Shown one piece after another: positions 1 to 6,276 of a stretch of DNA of 7,907 bases. The stretch's first letter is position 1; the number at the start of each line of letters is the position of its first letter. Made by a program: the position numbers and the translations under genes. The stretch is from Rhodoferax sp. UBA4127. Lineage in GTDB: Bacteria; Pseudomonadota; Gammaproteobacteria; Burkholderiales; Burkholderiaceae_C. The stretch is from NCBI GenBank assembly GCA_002381045.1, contig DFWT01000284.1, positions 7,518 to 15,424 on the forward strand, in the 5' to 3' direction. The notes under the pieces were generated by a model. It ran no database searches and was not told the origin of the DNA. It worked only from the letters and a program-made list of their open reading frames with translations.

Positions 1-1156
1 GGATGTTGATGCCTTCTTCGCTGAGTGTGCGGAACATGGTGCTGGCCACGCCCACATGGCTGCGCATACCGATACCGACGATCGACACCTTGCAGATCTT
101 GGTGTCGCCCACCGCCTCTTGCGCGCCGAGCTTGGGCACCACCACGTTTTTCAGCAGGTCCATGGTTTTGGCGTAGTCGCCGTGGTTCACGGTGAAACTG
201 AAGTCGGTCTTTCCGTCTTTGCTGATGTTCTGGATGATCATGTCAACTTCGACATTGGCATCGGCCACAGCACCCAGAATCTGGTACGCGATGCCGGGTT
301 TGTCGGGCACGCCCAGCACTGAAACCTTGGTTTCATCGCGGGTGAATGCGATGCCTGAAACGATGGCTTGCTCCATGTTTTCGTCTTCCTCAAAAGTGAT
401 CAGGGTGCCGCTTGCGGCTTCAATGTTGATGTCAATGTCCCACGGGGTAAAGCTGGACAACACACGCAGTTTTACCTTGTATTTGCCGGCAAACTCGACC
501 GAGCGAATCTGCAGCACCTTGGAGCCCATGGAGGCCATCTCCAACATTTCTTCAAAGCTCACTGTCTGCAAACGACGCGCTTCCGGCACCACACGCGGGT
601 CGGTGGTGTACACACCGTCTACGTCCGTAAAGATCAAACATTCGTCAGCTTTCATCGCTGCCGCGACAGCTACCGCTGAGGTGTCTGAGCCACCGCGGCC
701 CAGCGTGGTGATGTTGCCTTGTTCATCCAGCCCCTGAAAGCCGGTGACGATGACCACACGACCGGCTTCCAGATCAGCCCGCACCTTTTGGTCGTCAATG
801 GATTCGATTCGGGCCTTGGTGTAGGCGCTGTTGGTGCGAATCGGCACTTGCCAGCCGGCGTAGCTGACCGATTCAAGCCCCTGCGCCTGCAGGGCAATGG
901 CCAACAAAGCGCTGGAGGCCTGCTCGCCAGTGGCGGCCAGCATGTCGAGCTCGCGGTAGTAGGCGTCCGTTTGAACCGAGGGCGCCAGTTCTTTGGCCAG
1001 CGCCAACAGGCGGTTGGTTTCGCCGCTCATGGCGCTTGGCACCACCACCATCTGGTGGCCAGCGCGCGCCCATTTGGCGACCCGTTTGGCAACATTGGCA
1101 ATGCGCTCAGTTGAGCCCATCGACGTGCCGCCGTATTTGTGAACAATCAAAGCCAT
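1..1156 (-). CDS. lysC: Aspartokinase (aspartate kinase), 3' end missing
   Basis: Phosphorylates L-aspartate to 4-aspartyl phosphate with ATP, the first step towards lysine, threonine, methionine and diaminopimelate; cytoplasmic. The 385 visible residues start MALIVHKYGGTSMG; KYGGTSMG (7-14) is the aspartokinase signature. GRGGSDTSAVA (153-163) and FTDVDGVYTTDPR (176-188) complete the amino-acid-kinase fold. From about residue 262 come the regulatory ACT domains (VSVLGVPDKPGIAYQILG, then CKVSIVGIGMRSHVGVAS), which in this family bind the feedback effectors lysine and/or threonine. About 35 C-terminal residues of a roughly 420-residue family protein lie beyond the left edge. The ATG overlaps the end of tilS by 10 bp. 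The bases before it (CCCTCCTTC) contain no Shine-Dalgarno sequence, which suggests translational coupling to tilS. No frameshift is seen. Identification is secure; effector specificity cannot be read from the sequence. Confidence 0.97.
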   Translation of the reverse strand, partial: MALIVHKYGGTSMGSTERIANVAKRVAKWARAGHQMVVVPSAMSGETNRLLALAKELAPSVQTDAYYRELDMLAATGEQASSALLAIALQAQGLESVSYAGWQVPIRTNSAYTKARIESIDDQKVRADLEAGRVVIVTGFQGLDEQGNITTLGRGGSDTSAVAVAAAMKADECLIFTDVDGVYTTDPRVVPEARRLQTVSFEEMLEMASMGSKVLQIRSVEFAGKYKVKLRVLSSFTPWDIDINIEAASGTLITFEEDENMEQAIVSGIAFTRDETKVSVLGVPDKPGIAYQILGAVADANVEVDMIIQNISKDGKTDFSFTVNHGDYAKTMDLLKNVVVPKLGAQEAVGDTKICKVSIVGIGMRSHVGVASTMFRTLSEEGINI

Positions 1157-2136
1157 GAAGGAGGGTTTAGAGGGGGTTGGGAAAGCTCGGGATTGTACCA
1201 ATCGAGGACTTTCCCAAGTCTGACGCAAAAACCTTGCCCCACCTTCAGCCGCACGTGATGCCCACGCGTTTTACAGGCGACAATTTGATTCATCAGCGCA
1301 TCAAGTTGGGCAGTGGTCGGCGTGGTCTGGTGAACGGATCGCAGCCAGTGACGCAGCACATTGGCTTGCCTGGCGTGGCTCAGCATTTGCAGCGCTGAAA
1401 TCACCGGTGGAACACCGACACTGACCAGGTCTTGTGCAGCAATTTCCAACAGCAAATCCTGTCCTTGAGCAGCATGAGCACTGCTGCGTGCAAAAGTCTC
1501 GCGAAACTGCGGAAAACACACCTGCAGTGCGGGCATGATTCGAGCGCGGATGCGGTTGCGGGTGTAGCGCTCGTCCAGATTGCTTGGGTCTTCTATAAAT
1601 GGAATGCTCTGCTCACGCAGCCAGACCCGAATATCGGCGCAGGCCACCTCTAGCAGTGGCCGGTGGTAGGTCAAGCTTCCGCACTGCCAACTGGCAGGCA
1701 TGGCGCTTAGGCCACTTAAACCCGCGCCGCGGCTCAGGGCCAGCAGCAAGGTTTCCACCTGGTCATCCGCGTGTTGTGCAATTGCTATTGATTGAATAGC
1801 TGCTTGCGCTTTATTCAAATGGGCTAGGGCCTCAAAAGCCTTATAACGTGCGTGACGCGCCGCCGCTTCAGGGCTTTCGCCTGGGGCGTGCCTGGCATCG
1901 ACACGTTGCACGTAAATCGGTACCCCCAAGGCAGCACAAGTGTCACGGCAATGCCGCTCGAAGTTGTCGGCGGCCGCCTGCAATCCATGGTGGACATGGA
2001 ACGCCACCACCTGCCCCGGCCAGCGCCGTGCGCAGGCAGTTAGCAAGGCGGTGGAGTCTGCCCCACCGCTGTAGGCCACAGCCAATGGCAAGGCGGGTGC
2101 GAACTCGGCCATCGCCTGATCAACCGAGCGTGTCAT
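1147..2136 (-). CDS. tilS: tRNA(Ile)-lysidine synthetase, short form
   Basis: Attaches lysine to C34 of the CAU anticodon of tRNA-Ile2 using ATP, switching its decoding from AUG to AUA; essential and cytoplasmic. The 329-residue product has the N-type PP-loop AYSGGADSTALL (SGGADS at 23-28), HVHHGL (47-52), AQHADDQVETLLLALSRG (from 120) and EDPSNLDERYTRNRIR (182-197), all TilS hallmarks. It is about 100 residues shorter than E. coli TilS (432) and appears to lack the C-terminal domain. The ATG at 2136 is the first possible start, because an in-frame TGA lies six bases upstream; its Shine-Dalgarno match is weak. Residues of about 102-119 are encoded by a dispersed repeat and make the segment between RYKAF and QHADD about six residues longer than in E. 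coli as I recall it. It follows accA by 45 bp and overlaps lysC by 10 bp. Confidence 0.95.
   Translation of the reverse strand: MTRSVDQAMAEFAPALPLAVAYSGGADSTALLTACARRWPGQVVAFHVHHGLQAAADNFERHCRDTCAALGVPIYVQRVDARHAPGESPEAAARHARYKAFEALAHLNKAQAAIQSIAIAQHADDQVETLLLALSRGAGLSGLSAMPASWQCGSLTYHRPLLEVACADIRVWLREQSIPFIEDPSNLDERYTRNRIRARIMPALQVCFPQFRETFARSSAHAAQGQDLLLEIAAQDLVSVGVPPVISALQMLSHARQANVLRHWLRSVHQTTPTTAQLDALMNQIVACKTRGHHVRLKVGQGFCVRLGKVLDWYNPELSQPPLNPPSWL
1784..1827 (-). repeat. Dispersed in-frame repeat, copy 1 (inside tilS)
   Basis: Read on the minus strand, it has CTAGCCC (1827-1821), 19 nt, AGCTATT (1801-1795), then a TAGC end (1787-1784). The tail GCTATT-GATTG-AATAGC (1784-1800 on the plus strand) is a perfect 6-bp inverted repeat with a 5-nt loop. 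By eye it matches copy 2 at 30 of 44 positions and copy 3 at 29 of 44. Resemblance to copy 2 continues outside the core into an AAAAGCCTT motif near 1834-1842. It encodes LAHLNKAQAAIQSIA within TilS. The family is unnamed to me; from memory, similar sequences occur between genes in Comamonadaceae. Confidence 0.8.
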
Positions 2137-2151
2137 AGTTCACATGGCCGA

Positions 2152-2175
2152 GGTCATTCCGCGATGGGAATGACC
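2152..2175 (-). promoter_or_regulatory. Perfect 9-bp hairpin between accA and tilS
   Basis: GGTCATTCC (2175-2167 on the minus strand) pairs perfectly with GGAATGACC (2160-2152) across a 6-nt loop. The hairpin fills most of the 45-bp gap, starting 6 nt after the accA stop codon and ending 15 nt before the tilS ATG. No T-run follows, so it is not a standard intrinsic terminator. It could protect the upstream mRNA, weaken read-through or modulate tilS initiation. Function is inferred; the pairing is directly visible. Confidence 0.5.
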
Positions 2176-2181
2176 AACCAG

Positions 2182-3159
2182 CTACTTGCCAGTGGCTTTG
2201 GTGTCGGTAAAGCGGCCGTAGCTTTGCAGGCGCTCGTAGCGCCGCTCCAGCAACTCTTTGACCTTAAGGTCGCTGACTTGGCGGTAGGCATCGGTCAGCG
2301 CGCGCTTCAAAAAGGCTGCCATTTGTTTGGGGTCACGGTGCGCGCCACCCACCGGCTCGTTGACGATTTTGTCGATCACACCTAAGGCCTTCAAGCGGTG
2401 CGCGGTAATGCCCAACGCATCTGCGGCTTCCTGGGCTTTGTCAGAGGTTTTCCACAAAATCGAGGCACAACCTTCTGGGCTAATGACGGAGTAAATTGAG
2501 TACTGCAGCATCAACAACTGGTCGCCCACCGAGATCGCGAGCGCACCGCCGGAGCCGCCTTCACCAATGATGGTGGTGATGATCGGCACTTCAAGCTGGG
2601 CCATCTCGAAGATGTTGCGTCCAATGGCTTCAGATTGCCCACGTTCTTCGGCATCAATGCCTGGATAGGCACCGGGGGTGTCGACAAAGGTGAATACCGG
2701 CAGCTTGAATTTTTCAGCCAGCTTCATTAGACGCAAGGCTTTACGGTAACCCTCAGGCTTGCTCATGCCGAAGTTGCGCAAGCCGCGTTCTTTGGTGTCA
2801 CGGCCTTTTTGCTGGCCAATCACCATACACGGAGTGCCATTGAAGCGGGCCAGGCCACCCACAATGCTCAGGTCATCCGCAAAATGACGGTCACCATGCA
2901 GTTCCACAAAATGTGTGAACAGGTCGGTCACATAGTCCATGGTGTAGGGCCGCTCCGGGTGGCGGGCAATCTTTGTGATTTGCCAAGGCGTCAAATCACT
3001 GTAAATGTCTTTGGTGAGCTGCTGGCTTTTTTTATCCAGCTGGCTGATTTCAGAGGAAATGTCCACCGCCGACTCGGTCTGCACATAGCGCAGCTCGTCA
3101 ATTTTGTTTTCCAACTCCGCAATCGGGGTTTCAAAATCGAGAAAAGTTCTTTTGGCCAT
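2182..3159 (-). CDS. accA: Acetyl-CoA carboxylase carboxyltransferase subunit alpha
   Basis: With AccD it forms the cytoplasmic carboxyltransferase that moves the carboxyl group from biotin on AccB to acetyl-CoA, giving malonyl-CoA for fatty acid synthesis. The product is 325 residues (E. coli: 319). Features in order: the N-terminal helix FLDFETPIAELENKIDELR; a charged helical stretch to about 50; TPWQITKIARHPERPYTMDYV (57-77); the crotonase-like core with FVDTPGAYPGIDAEERGQSEAI (158-179) and the glycine-rich turn IGEGGSGGALA (198-208), which supplies oxyanion-hole amides in this family; then SPEGCASILWK (227-237). The start at 3159 is preferred over an ATG 37 codons upstream because the protein begins with the family start MAKRTFLDFE and AGGAG lies 8 nt upstream. 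It lies 65 bp after alkA and 45 bp before tilS. Confidence 0.97.
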   Translation of the reverse strand: MAKRTFLDFETPIAELENKIDELRYVQTESAVDISSEISQLDKKSQQLTKDIYSDLTPWQITKIARHPERPYTMDYVTDLFTHFVELHGDRHFADDLSIVGGLARFNGTPCMVIGQQKGRDTKERGLRNFGMSKPEGYRKALRLMKLAEKFKLPVFTFVDTPGAYPGIDAEERGQSEAIGRNIFEMAQLEVPIITTIIGEGGSGGALAISVGDQLLMLQYSIYSVISPEGCASILWKTSDKAQEAADALGITAHRLKALGVIDKIVNEPVGGAHRDPKQMAAFLKRALTDAYRQVSDLKVKELLERRYERLQSYGRFTDTKATGK

Positions 3160-3177
3160 GAAGGCTCCTAACAAGTG

Positions 3178-3217
3178 GGGCCAGAGCAAAAATGCAGCAC
3201 ATTTGTTGGTCTGACCC
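3178..3217 (-). repeat. Imperfect palindrome between alkA and accA (REP-like)
   Basis: The outer arms GGGCCAGA (3178-3185) and TCTGACCC (3210-3217) pair at seven of eight positions. An inner stem AAATG (3190-3194) pairs with CATTT (3200-3204) around CAGCA. It sits between the alkA stop codon and the accA Shine-Dalgarno sequence. On the minus strand it begins GGGTCAGA, which recalls the GGGGTCAG...CTGACCCC palindromes scattered in proteobacterial genomes, some linked to REP-associated transposases. That resemblance is from memory. It could equally be an mRNA processing or attenuation structure. Confidence 0.4.
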
Positions 3218-3224
3218 GGATGGT

Positions 3225-3902
3225 CTAGTAACTCACCGGCACCGGGTCCAACGAGCGCCAAATATACCAAGTTGCCACGGTGCGGTAGGGTGCCCAGGCC
3301 TCAGATACCTCACGCGCATCGCTGCGGCTCACTGTGTCGCCCGAAAAATAGCACTTGCTGATGCCGTTGATCAGCCCGACATCGTCCAGCGGCAACACAT
3401 CGGGACGCATCAAATGAAAGATCAGGAACATCTCAGCGGTCCAGCGACCGATGCCGCGAATGGCCATCAGCTCGGCAATGATGGCCTCATCTTCCATCTT
3501 GTCCCAAGCCGCTACATGCACCGCTTTGCTGTCAAAGTGCAGCGCCAGATCAACCAGGTATTCGACCTTGCGGGCACTCAGACCCGCGGCACGCATGTCA
3601 TCAATCTTCAAGCGCAGCACCTGGGCGGGTGTCATACGCTTGGACAACTTGGTAAACCGGTCCCACACCGTCTGCGCGGCCTTGACCGAAATCTGTTGGC
3701 CCACCACGCTGCGTGCCAGGGTCACAAATGCGTCACCCCGACTTTCCAAGCAAACCTGGCCAAACTGCGGGATCAGCCGCTTCATGACCCGGTCTTTTTT
3801 CATCAGGTGTTTGCAGGCGTCCGCCCAGTAGTCGGGAGACACACAAACAAGCGCTTCGCTTTTAATAGCTTCTGACGATTTATTTGTCTGGGCTAGAGCC
3901 AT
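3225..3902 (-). CDS. alkA: DNA-3-methyladenine glycosylase II (HhH-GPD family)
   Basis: Removes alkylated bases such as 3-methyladenine from DNA, starting base-excision repair. The product is 225 residues. LARSVVGQQISVKAA (62-76) is the conserved N-terminal part of the glycosylase fold. LMAIRGIGRWTAEMF (145-159) is the helix-hairpin-helix with its GIGRWTA loop (150-156), and PLDDVGL (171-177) carries the expected catalytic aspartate, D174 by comparison with E. coli D238. E. coli AlkA has 282 residues with an extra N-terminal domain; this shorter form lacks it, as in many bacterial Mag/AlkA proteins. The ATG at 3902 has an AAAGG motif 8 nt upstream. The first 17 or so codons are repeat-derived (copy 2), so the original start may have lain further in (M34 or M40 are candidates). 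Its presence in a housekeeping block suggests basal expression rather than an Ada-controlled response, which is inference. Confidence 0.92.
   Translation of the reverse strand: MALAQTNKSSEAIKSEALVCVSPDYWADACKHLMKKDRVMKRLIPQFGQVCLESRGDAFVTLARSVVGQQISVKAAQTVWDRFTKLSKRMTPAQVLRLKIDDMRAAGLSARKVEYLVDLALHFDSKAVHVAAWDKMEDEAIIAELMAIRGIGRWTAEMFLIFHLMRPDVLPLDDVGLINGISKCYFSGDTVSRSDAREVSEAWAPYRTVATWYIWRSLDPVPVSY
3853..3896 (-). repeat. Dispersed in-frame repeat, copy 2 (start of alkA)
   Basis: Minus strand: CTAGCCC (3896-3890), 19 nt, AGCTATT (3870-3864), ending AAGC (3856-3853) where copies 1 and 3 have TAGC. It matches copy 1 at 30 of 44 positions by eye. The flank GCC-AT-AAAAAGCCTTT (3898-3913) resembles the flank of copy 1, so the similarity covers the alkA start codon and its presumed ribosome binding site. 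It encodes residues 3-17 of AlkA, LAQTNKSSEAIKSEA, in the same frame as the other two copies. Confidence 0.75.
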
Positions 3903-3945
3903 AAAAAGCCTTTAAAGCCCGGGCAGACCACCCAGCCATTGACAC

Positions 3946-5340
3946 TCACTTGGTGGTCTCCCAAGTGGTACCAGCCGCAGAGTCCTTGAGCACGATGCCA
4001 AGCGCCAGCAAGTCCTGACGAATGCGGTCGGCTTCAGCAAAGTTTTTAGCTGACTTGGCCGCGGCACGGTCCGCAATGCGCTGCGCAATCGCCGCATCGT
4101 CAAGCTTGGAGCCCGCCTGCAAAAAAGCTTTCGGGTCGTTTTGCAGCAAGCCCACACAGGCGCCCAAGGCCTTGAGCAAACCAGCCAATTGCGGGTTACT
4201 GCTGCGGTTGACTTCGGAAGCCAAATCAAACAGCACCGCCACCGCTTCAGGCGTGCCAAAGTCTTCGTCCATGGCGGCTTTGAATCGGGCGGCAAAAGGG
4301 TTTTCCCAGTCGATGCTTGTCAACGACTCTGGCGAGACCAGATCCAACGCGGTGTACAAGCGTTTGAGCGAGTTGCGTGCATCGTCCAGGTGCGCGTCGC
4401 TGTAACCCAGATCACTGCGGTAATGGGTGCGAACCAGCAGAAAGCGCACGGTCTCCGCGTCGTACTTCGTCAACACCTCGCGGATGGTGAAAAAGTTGCC
4501 CAGGCTCTTGGACATTTTTTCGTTGTCCAATTGCAGCATGCCGTTGTGCATCCAGACATTGGCCAGCGGCTTTCCAGACGCGCCTTCACTCTGGGCGATT
4601 TCGTTCTCGTGGTGCGGAAACTGCAAGTCCACACCACCACCGTGAATATCAAAGGTTTCACCCAGCGTCTGGCAACTCATAGCCGAGCACTCGATGTGCC
4701 AGCCCGGCCGGCCCTTGCCATAGCCATAGCCCATGGCTTGAGCGTCCCACTTGGCGTCTTCGGGCTCAGATTCTTTGGCGGCTTTCCACAGCACAAAGTC
4801 AAGCGGATCGTCTTTGGCGTCCTGCACCGCCACGCGTTCACCGGCGCGCAGTTCGTCAAGCGACTTGCCCGACAACTTGCCGTAGCCCGGGAACTTGCGT
4901 ACTGCGTAGTTCACATCGCCACTGGCGGCCTGGTAGGCCAGGCCTTTGGCTTCAAGCTGTTTGATCAAACCCAGCATCTGGGGCACGTACTCTGTGGCGC
5001 GCGGCTCCAGAGTGGGCACCTCAATGCCCAGGCGGCCAATGTCCTCGTGCATCACGCCAATCATCTCGTCGGTCAGTGCACGAATGCTAATGCCGCGCTC
5101 CAAGGCGCGACGGATGATCTTGTCGTCTATGTCGGTGATGTTGCGCACATAGGTTACACGGTACCCACTGACCTTGAGCCAGCGCTGCACCACGTCAAAC
5201 ACCAGCGCCATGCGCGCATGGCCGATGTGGCACAGGTCATAAATGGTCATGCCGCACACATACATGCGTACATGACCCGGCTCGATGGGAGAAAAAACTT
5301 GGGTGGCACGCGACAGCGTGTTGAAAATGCGCAAACTCAT
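3946..5340 (-). CDS. cysS: Cysteinyl-tRNA synthetase
   Basis: Class I aminoacyl-tRNA synthetase that activates cysteine with ATP and charges tRNA-Cys; cytoplasmic. The product is 464 residues (E. coli: 461). The Rossmann-fold catalytic domain carries HIGH (38-41) and KMSKS (275-279). The active-site zinc ligands expected from E. coli are all present: C29, C218 in GRPGWHIECSAM, H243 and E247 in FPHHENEIAQS. An anticodon-binding helical C-terminal domain follows from about residue 310. An insertion before GRPGWHIEC (ESEPEDAKWDAQAMGYGYGK) shifts the later motifs by nine residues relative to E. coli. The start at 5340 gives the family start MSLRIFNTLSR; a 36-residue upstream extension is arginine- and cysteine-rich and unlike CysS. 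Shine-Dalgarno match is weak (CAGG). It is the first gene of the leftward block, 43 bp before alkA. Confidence 0.97.
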   Translation of the reverse strand: MSLRIFNTLSRATQVFSPIEPGHVRMYVCGMTIYDLCHIGHARMALVFDVVQRWLKVSGYRVTYVRNITDIDDKIIRRALERGISIRALTDEMIGVMHEDIGRLGIEVPTLEPRATEYVPQMLGLIKQLEAKGLAYQAASGDVNYAVRKFPGYGKLSGKSLDELRAGERVAVQDAKDDPLDFVLWKAAKESEPEDAKWDAQAMGYGYGKGRPGWHIECSAMSCQTLGETFDIHGGGVDLQFPHHENEIAQSEGASGKPLANVWMHNGMLQLDNEKMSKSLGNFFTIREVLTKYDAETVRFLLVRTHYRSDLGYSDAHLDDARNSLKRLYTALDLVSPESLTSIDWENPFAARFKAAMDEDFGTPEAVAVLFDLASEVNRSSNPQLAGLLKALGACVGLLQNDPKAFLQAGSKLDDAAIAQRIADRAAAKSAKNFAEADRIRQDLLALGIVLKDSAAGTTWETTK

Positions 5341-5464
5341 GGTTGCCTGGGGCTCAATCAAACGAAGGTGGATGGGTGCGGATACCGCTGCCAAGCAGCG
5401 CCTACAGCCACACCGATGCTGCAAAACCTGCCGCCTTACGGAGCCCAAAAAAGCACCCCTCGGC

Positions 5465-5470
5465 TACAAT
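5465..5470 (+). promoter_or_regulatory. Candidate -10 element for the rightward block
   Basis: TACAAT, five of six matches to the sigma-70 TATAAT consensus, 70 nt before the TPR gene start. At a 17-bp spacing the -35 position reads AGCCCA, which is a poor match, so this is only a candidate. Confidence 0.35.
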
Positions 5471-5502
5471 CAAGCCCAGTATAAAGCCCTGTTCAGGCCG
5501 AT

Positions 5503-5526
5503 AAACCCGGGGTTGTCCCCCAGTTT
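5503..5526 (+). promoter_or_regulatory. Small leader hairpin before the TPR gene
   Basis: GGGG (5509-5512) pairs with CCCC (5517-5520) around TTGT. AAAC (5503-5506) pairs with GTTT (5523-5526) beyond a mismatched pair of positions. It ends 14 nt before the ATG of a gene with no visible Shine-Dalgarno sequence, so it might influence initiation. The stem is short and may be fortuitous. Confidence 0.25.
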
Positions 5527-5540
5527 CCACCACGTCGCCC

Positions 5541-6140
5541 ATGAAACTTGATCGCTCCGGCGTTTCCAAAATCCTGCGTGTGTTGACGCTCGCGGCGGCC
5601 AGCCTGGCATTGCCCAGCTTCGCTGACGACTATGCCGACATCAGCCAGCTGTTGCGCGTCAACAAATTTGCCGAGGCCATGACGCTGGTCGACAGTAAGC
5701 TGGCGGCCAAGCCAGCTGACCCGCAGCTGCGCTTTCTTAAAGGTGTGGTCCAACGCAACCAGGGCAAGCAACCCGAAGCCATTGCCACCTTTACCAAGCT
5801 GACGCAAGACTATCCCGAACTGCCCGAGCCCTACAACAACTTGGCCGTGCTGTACGCCGCCCAAGGCCAGTATGACAAGGCCCGCGTCACCTTGGAAATG
5901 GCGATCCGCACCAACCCCAGCTACGCCACTGCCTATGAAAACCTGGGTGACGTGTACGCACGTCTGGCCAGCCAGTCGTACAACAAGGCCCTGTTGCTGG
6001 ACAACGGCAACGTGGCGATTCCACCCAAGCTGACGGTGCTGCGCGAGATGTTCAAACCAGCAACAAATGCACCCGCCGCGTCTGCACCCGCAGCCGCCAA
6101 GCCGGTGGCTGCCACGGCCTCTGGGGCAGCGACACACTGA
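5541..6140 (+). CDS. Secreted tetratricopeptide-repeat protein
   Basis: The 199-residue product starts with a Sec-type signal peptide: basic residues at 2-13, hydrophobic core ILRVLTLAAASLALP, probable cleavage after SFA at 28, before DDYAD. It is therefore probably periplasmic. The mature part is built of TPR helix pairs at roughly 31-58, 60-93, 94-127 and a last degenerate one at 128-154. The clearest motif is PYNNLAVLYAAQGQYDKARVTLEMAIRTNP (read across 97-126). After residue 173 the tail is a low-complexity alanine/proline stretch. TPRs mediate protein-protein contacts; no catalytic domain is seen and the partner is unknown. The ATG has no Shine-Dalgarno sequence. It is followed 136 bp later by the secreted cyclophilin gene, which hints at a shared role in envelope protein folding, but that is only inference from position. 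Confidence 0.85.
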   Translation: MKLDRSGVSKILRVLTLAAASLALPSFADDYADISQLLRVNKFAEAMTLVDSKLAAKPADPQLRFLKGVVQRNQGKQPEAIATFTKLTQDYPELPEPYNNLAVLYAAQGQYDKARVTLEMAIRTNPSYATAYENLGDVYARLASQSYNKALLLDNGNVAIPPKLTVLREMFKPATNAPAASAPAAAKPVAATASGAATH

Positions 6141-6141
6141 C

Positions 6142-6158
6142 CCCCATCGCCTGTGGGG
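6142..6158 (+). other. Short GC hairpin after the TPR gene
   Basis: CCCCA (6142-6146) pairs with TGGGG (6154-6158) across a 7-nt loop, beginning 2 nt after the TPR stop codon. No T-tract follows. It may stabilise the 3' end of the TPR message or be incidental. Confidence 0.3.
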
Positions 6159-6177
6159 TGACGAGGCTTCCTGCCAA

Positions 6178-6202
6178 GGGCATGGAAATGCCTGATTTGT
6201 TC
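6178..6202 (+). terminator. Possible weak intrinsic terminator between the TPR gene and ppiA
   Basis: GGGCAT (6178-6183) pairs with ATGCCT (6188-6193), including one G-T wobble, around a GGAA tetraloop. It is followed by the T-rich GATTTGTTCT. The stem is only 6 bp and the T-tract is interrupted, so termination would be partial at best. Confidence 0.35.
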
Positions 6203-6276
6203 TCCCCATGCAGCGTGCGGCCAGAACCATTTCTTTAAGATCGCGTCCATTTGATTCATTACGAAAGTACGTCACC

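Larger units (their letters stand above)
5341..5540. other. Divergent intergenic region between cysS and the TPR gene
   Basis: These 200 bp lie between two divergently read gene blocks and should hold both promoters. For the rightward block, TACAAT at 5465-5470 (within GGCTACAATC) and TATAAA at 5480-5485 look like -10 hexamers, but no good -35 is found at 16-18 bp spacing. For cysS I find no convincing promoter hexamers. A small GC hairpin lies at 5503-5526. I see no ORF or RNA gene here that I can support. Confidence 0.6.

Noticed and set aside
1192..1197. TACAAT on the minus strand, 36 nt before lysC, as a possible internal lysC promoter
   Set aside because: The hexamer encodes Tyr-Asn of TilS, and the nearest -35-like TTGGGA is only 14 bp away, so a working promoter is not supported.
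3160..3270. A 37-codon N-terminal extension of accA from the ATG at 3270
   Set aside because: It overlaps the end of alkA, encodes nothing family-like, and the start at 3159 has a good AGGAG and the expected AccA N-terminus.
3192..3875. A 227-codon open frame on the plus strand opposite alkA
   Set aside because: It is a shadow of alkA, whose helix-hairpin-helix and catalytic aspartate identify the true coding strand.
5341..5448. A 36-codon N-terminal extension of cysS
   Set aside because: The extension is arginine- and cysteine-rich and unlike CysS; the start at 5340 matches the family N-terminus.
4141..5484. A 447-codon open frame on the plus strand opposite cysS
   Set aside because: It is antisense to a well-identified gene with full catalytic motifs, has no recognisable domain, and reflects the codon bias of cysS on the other strand.
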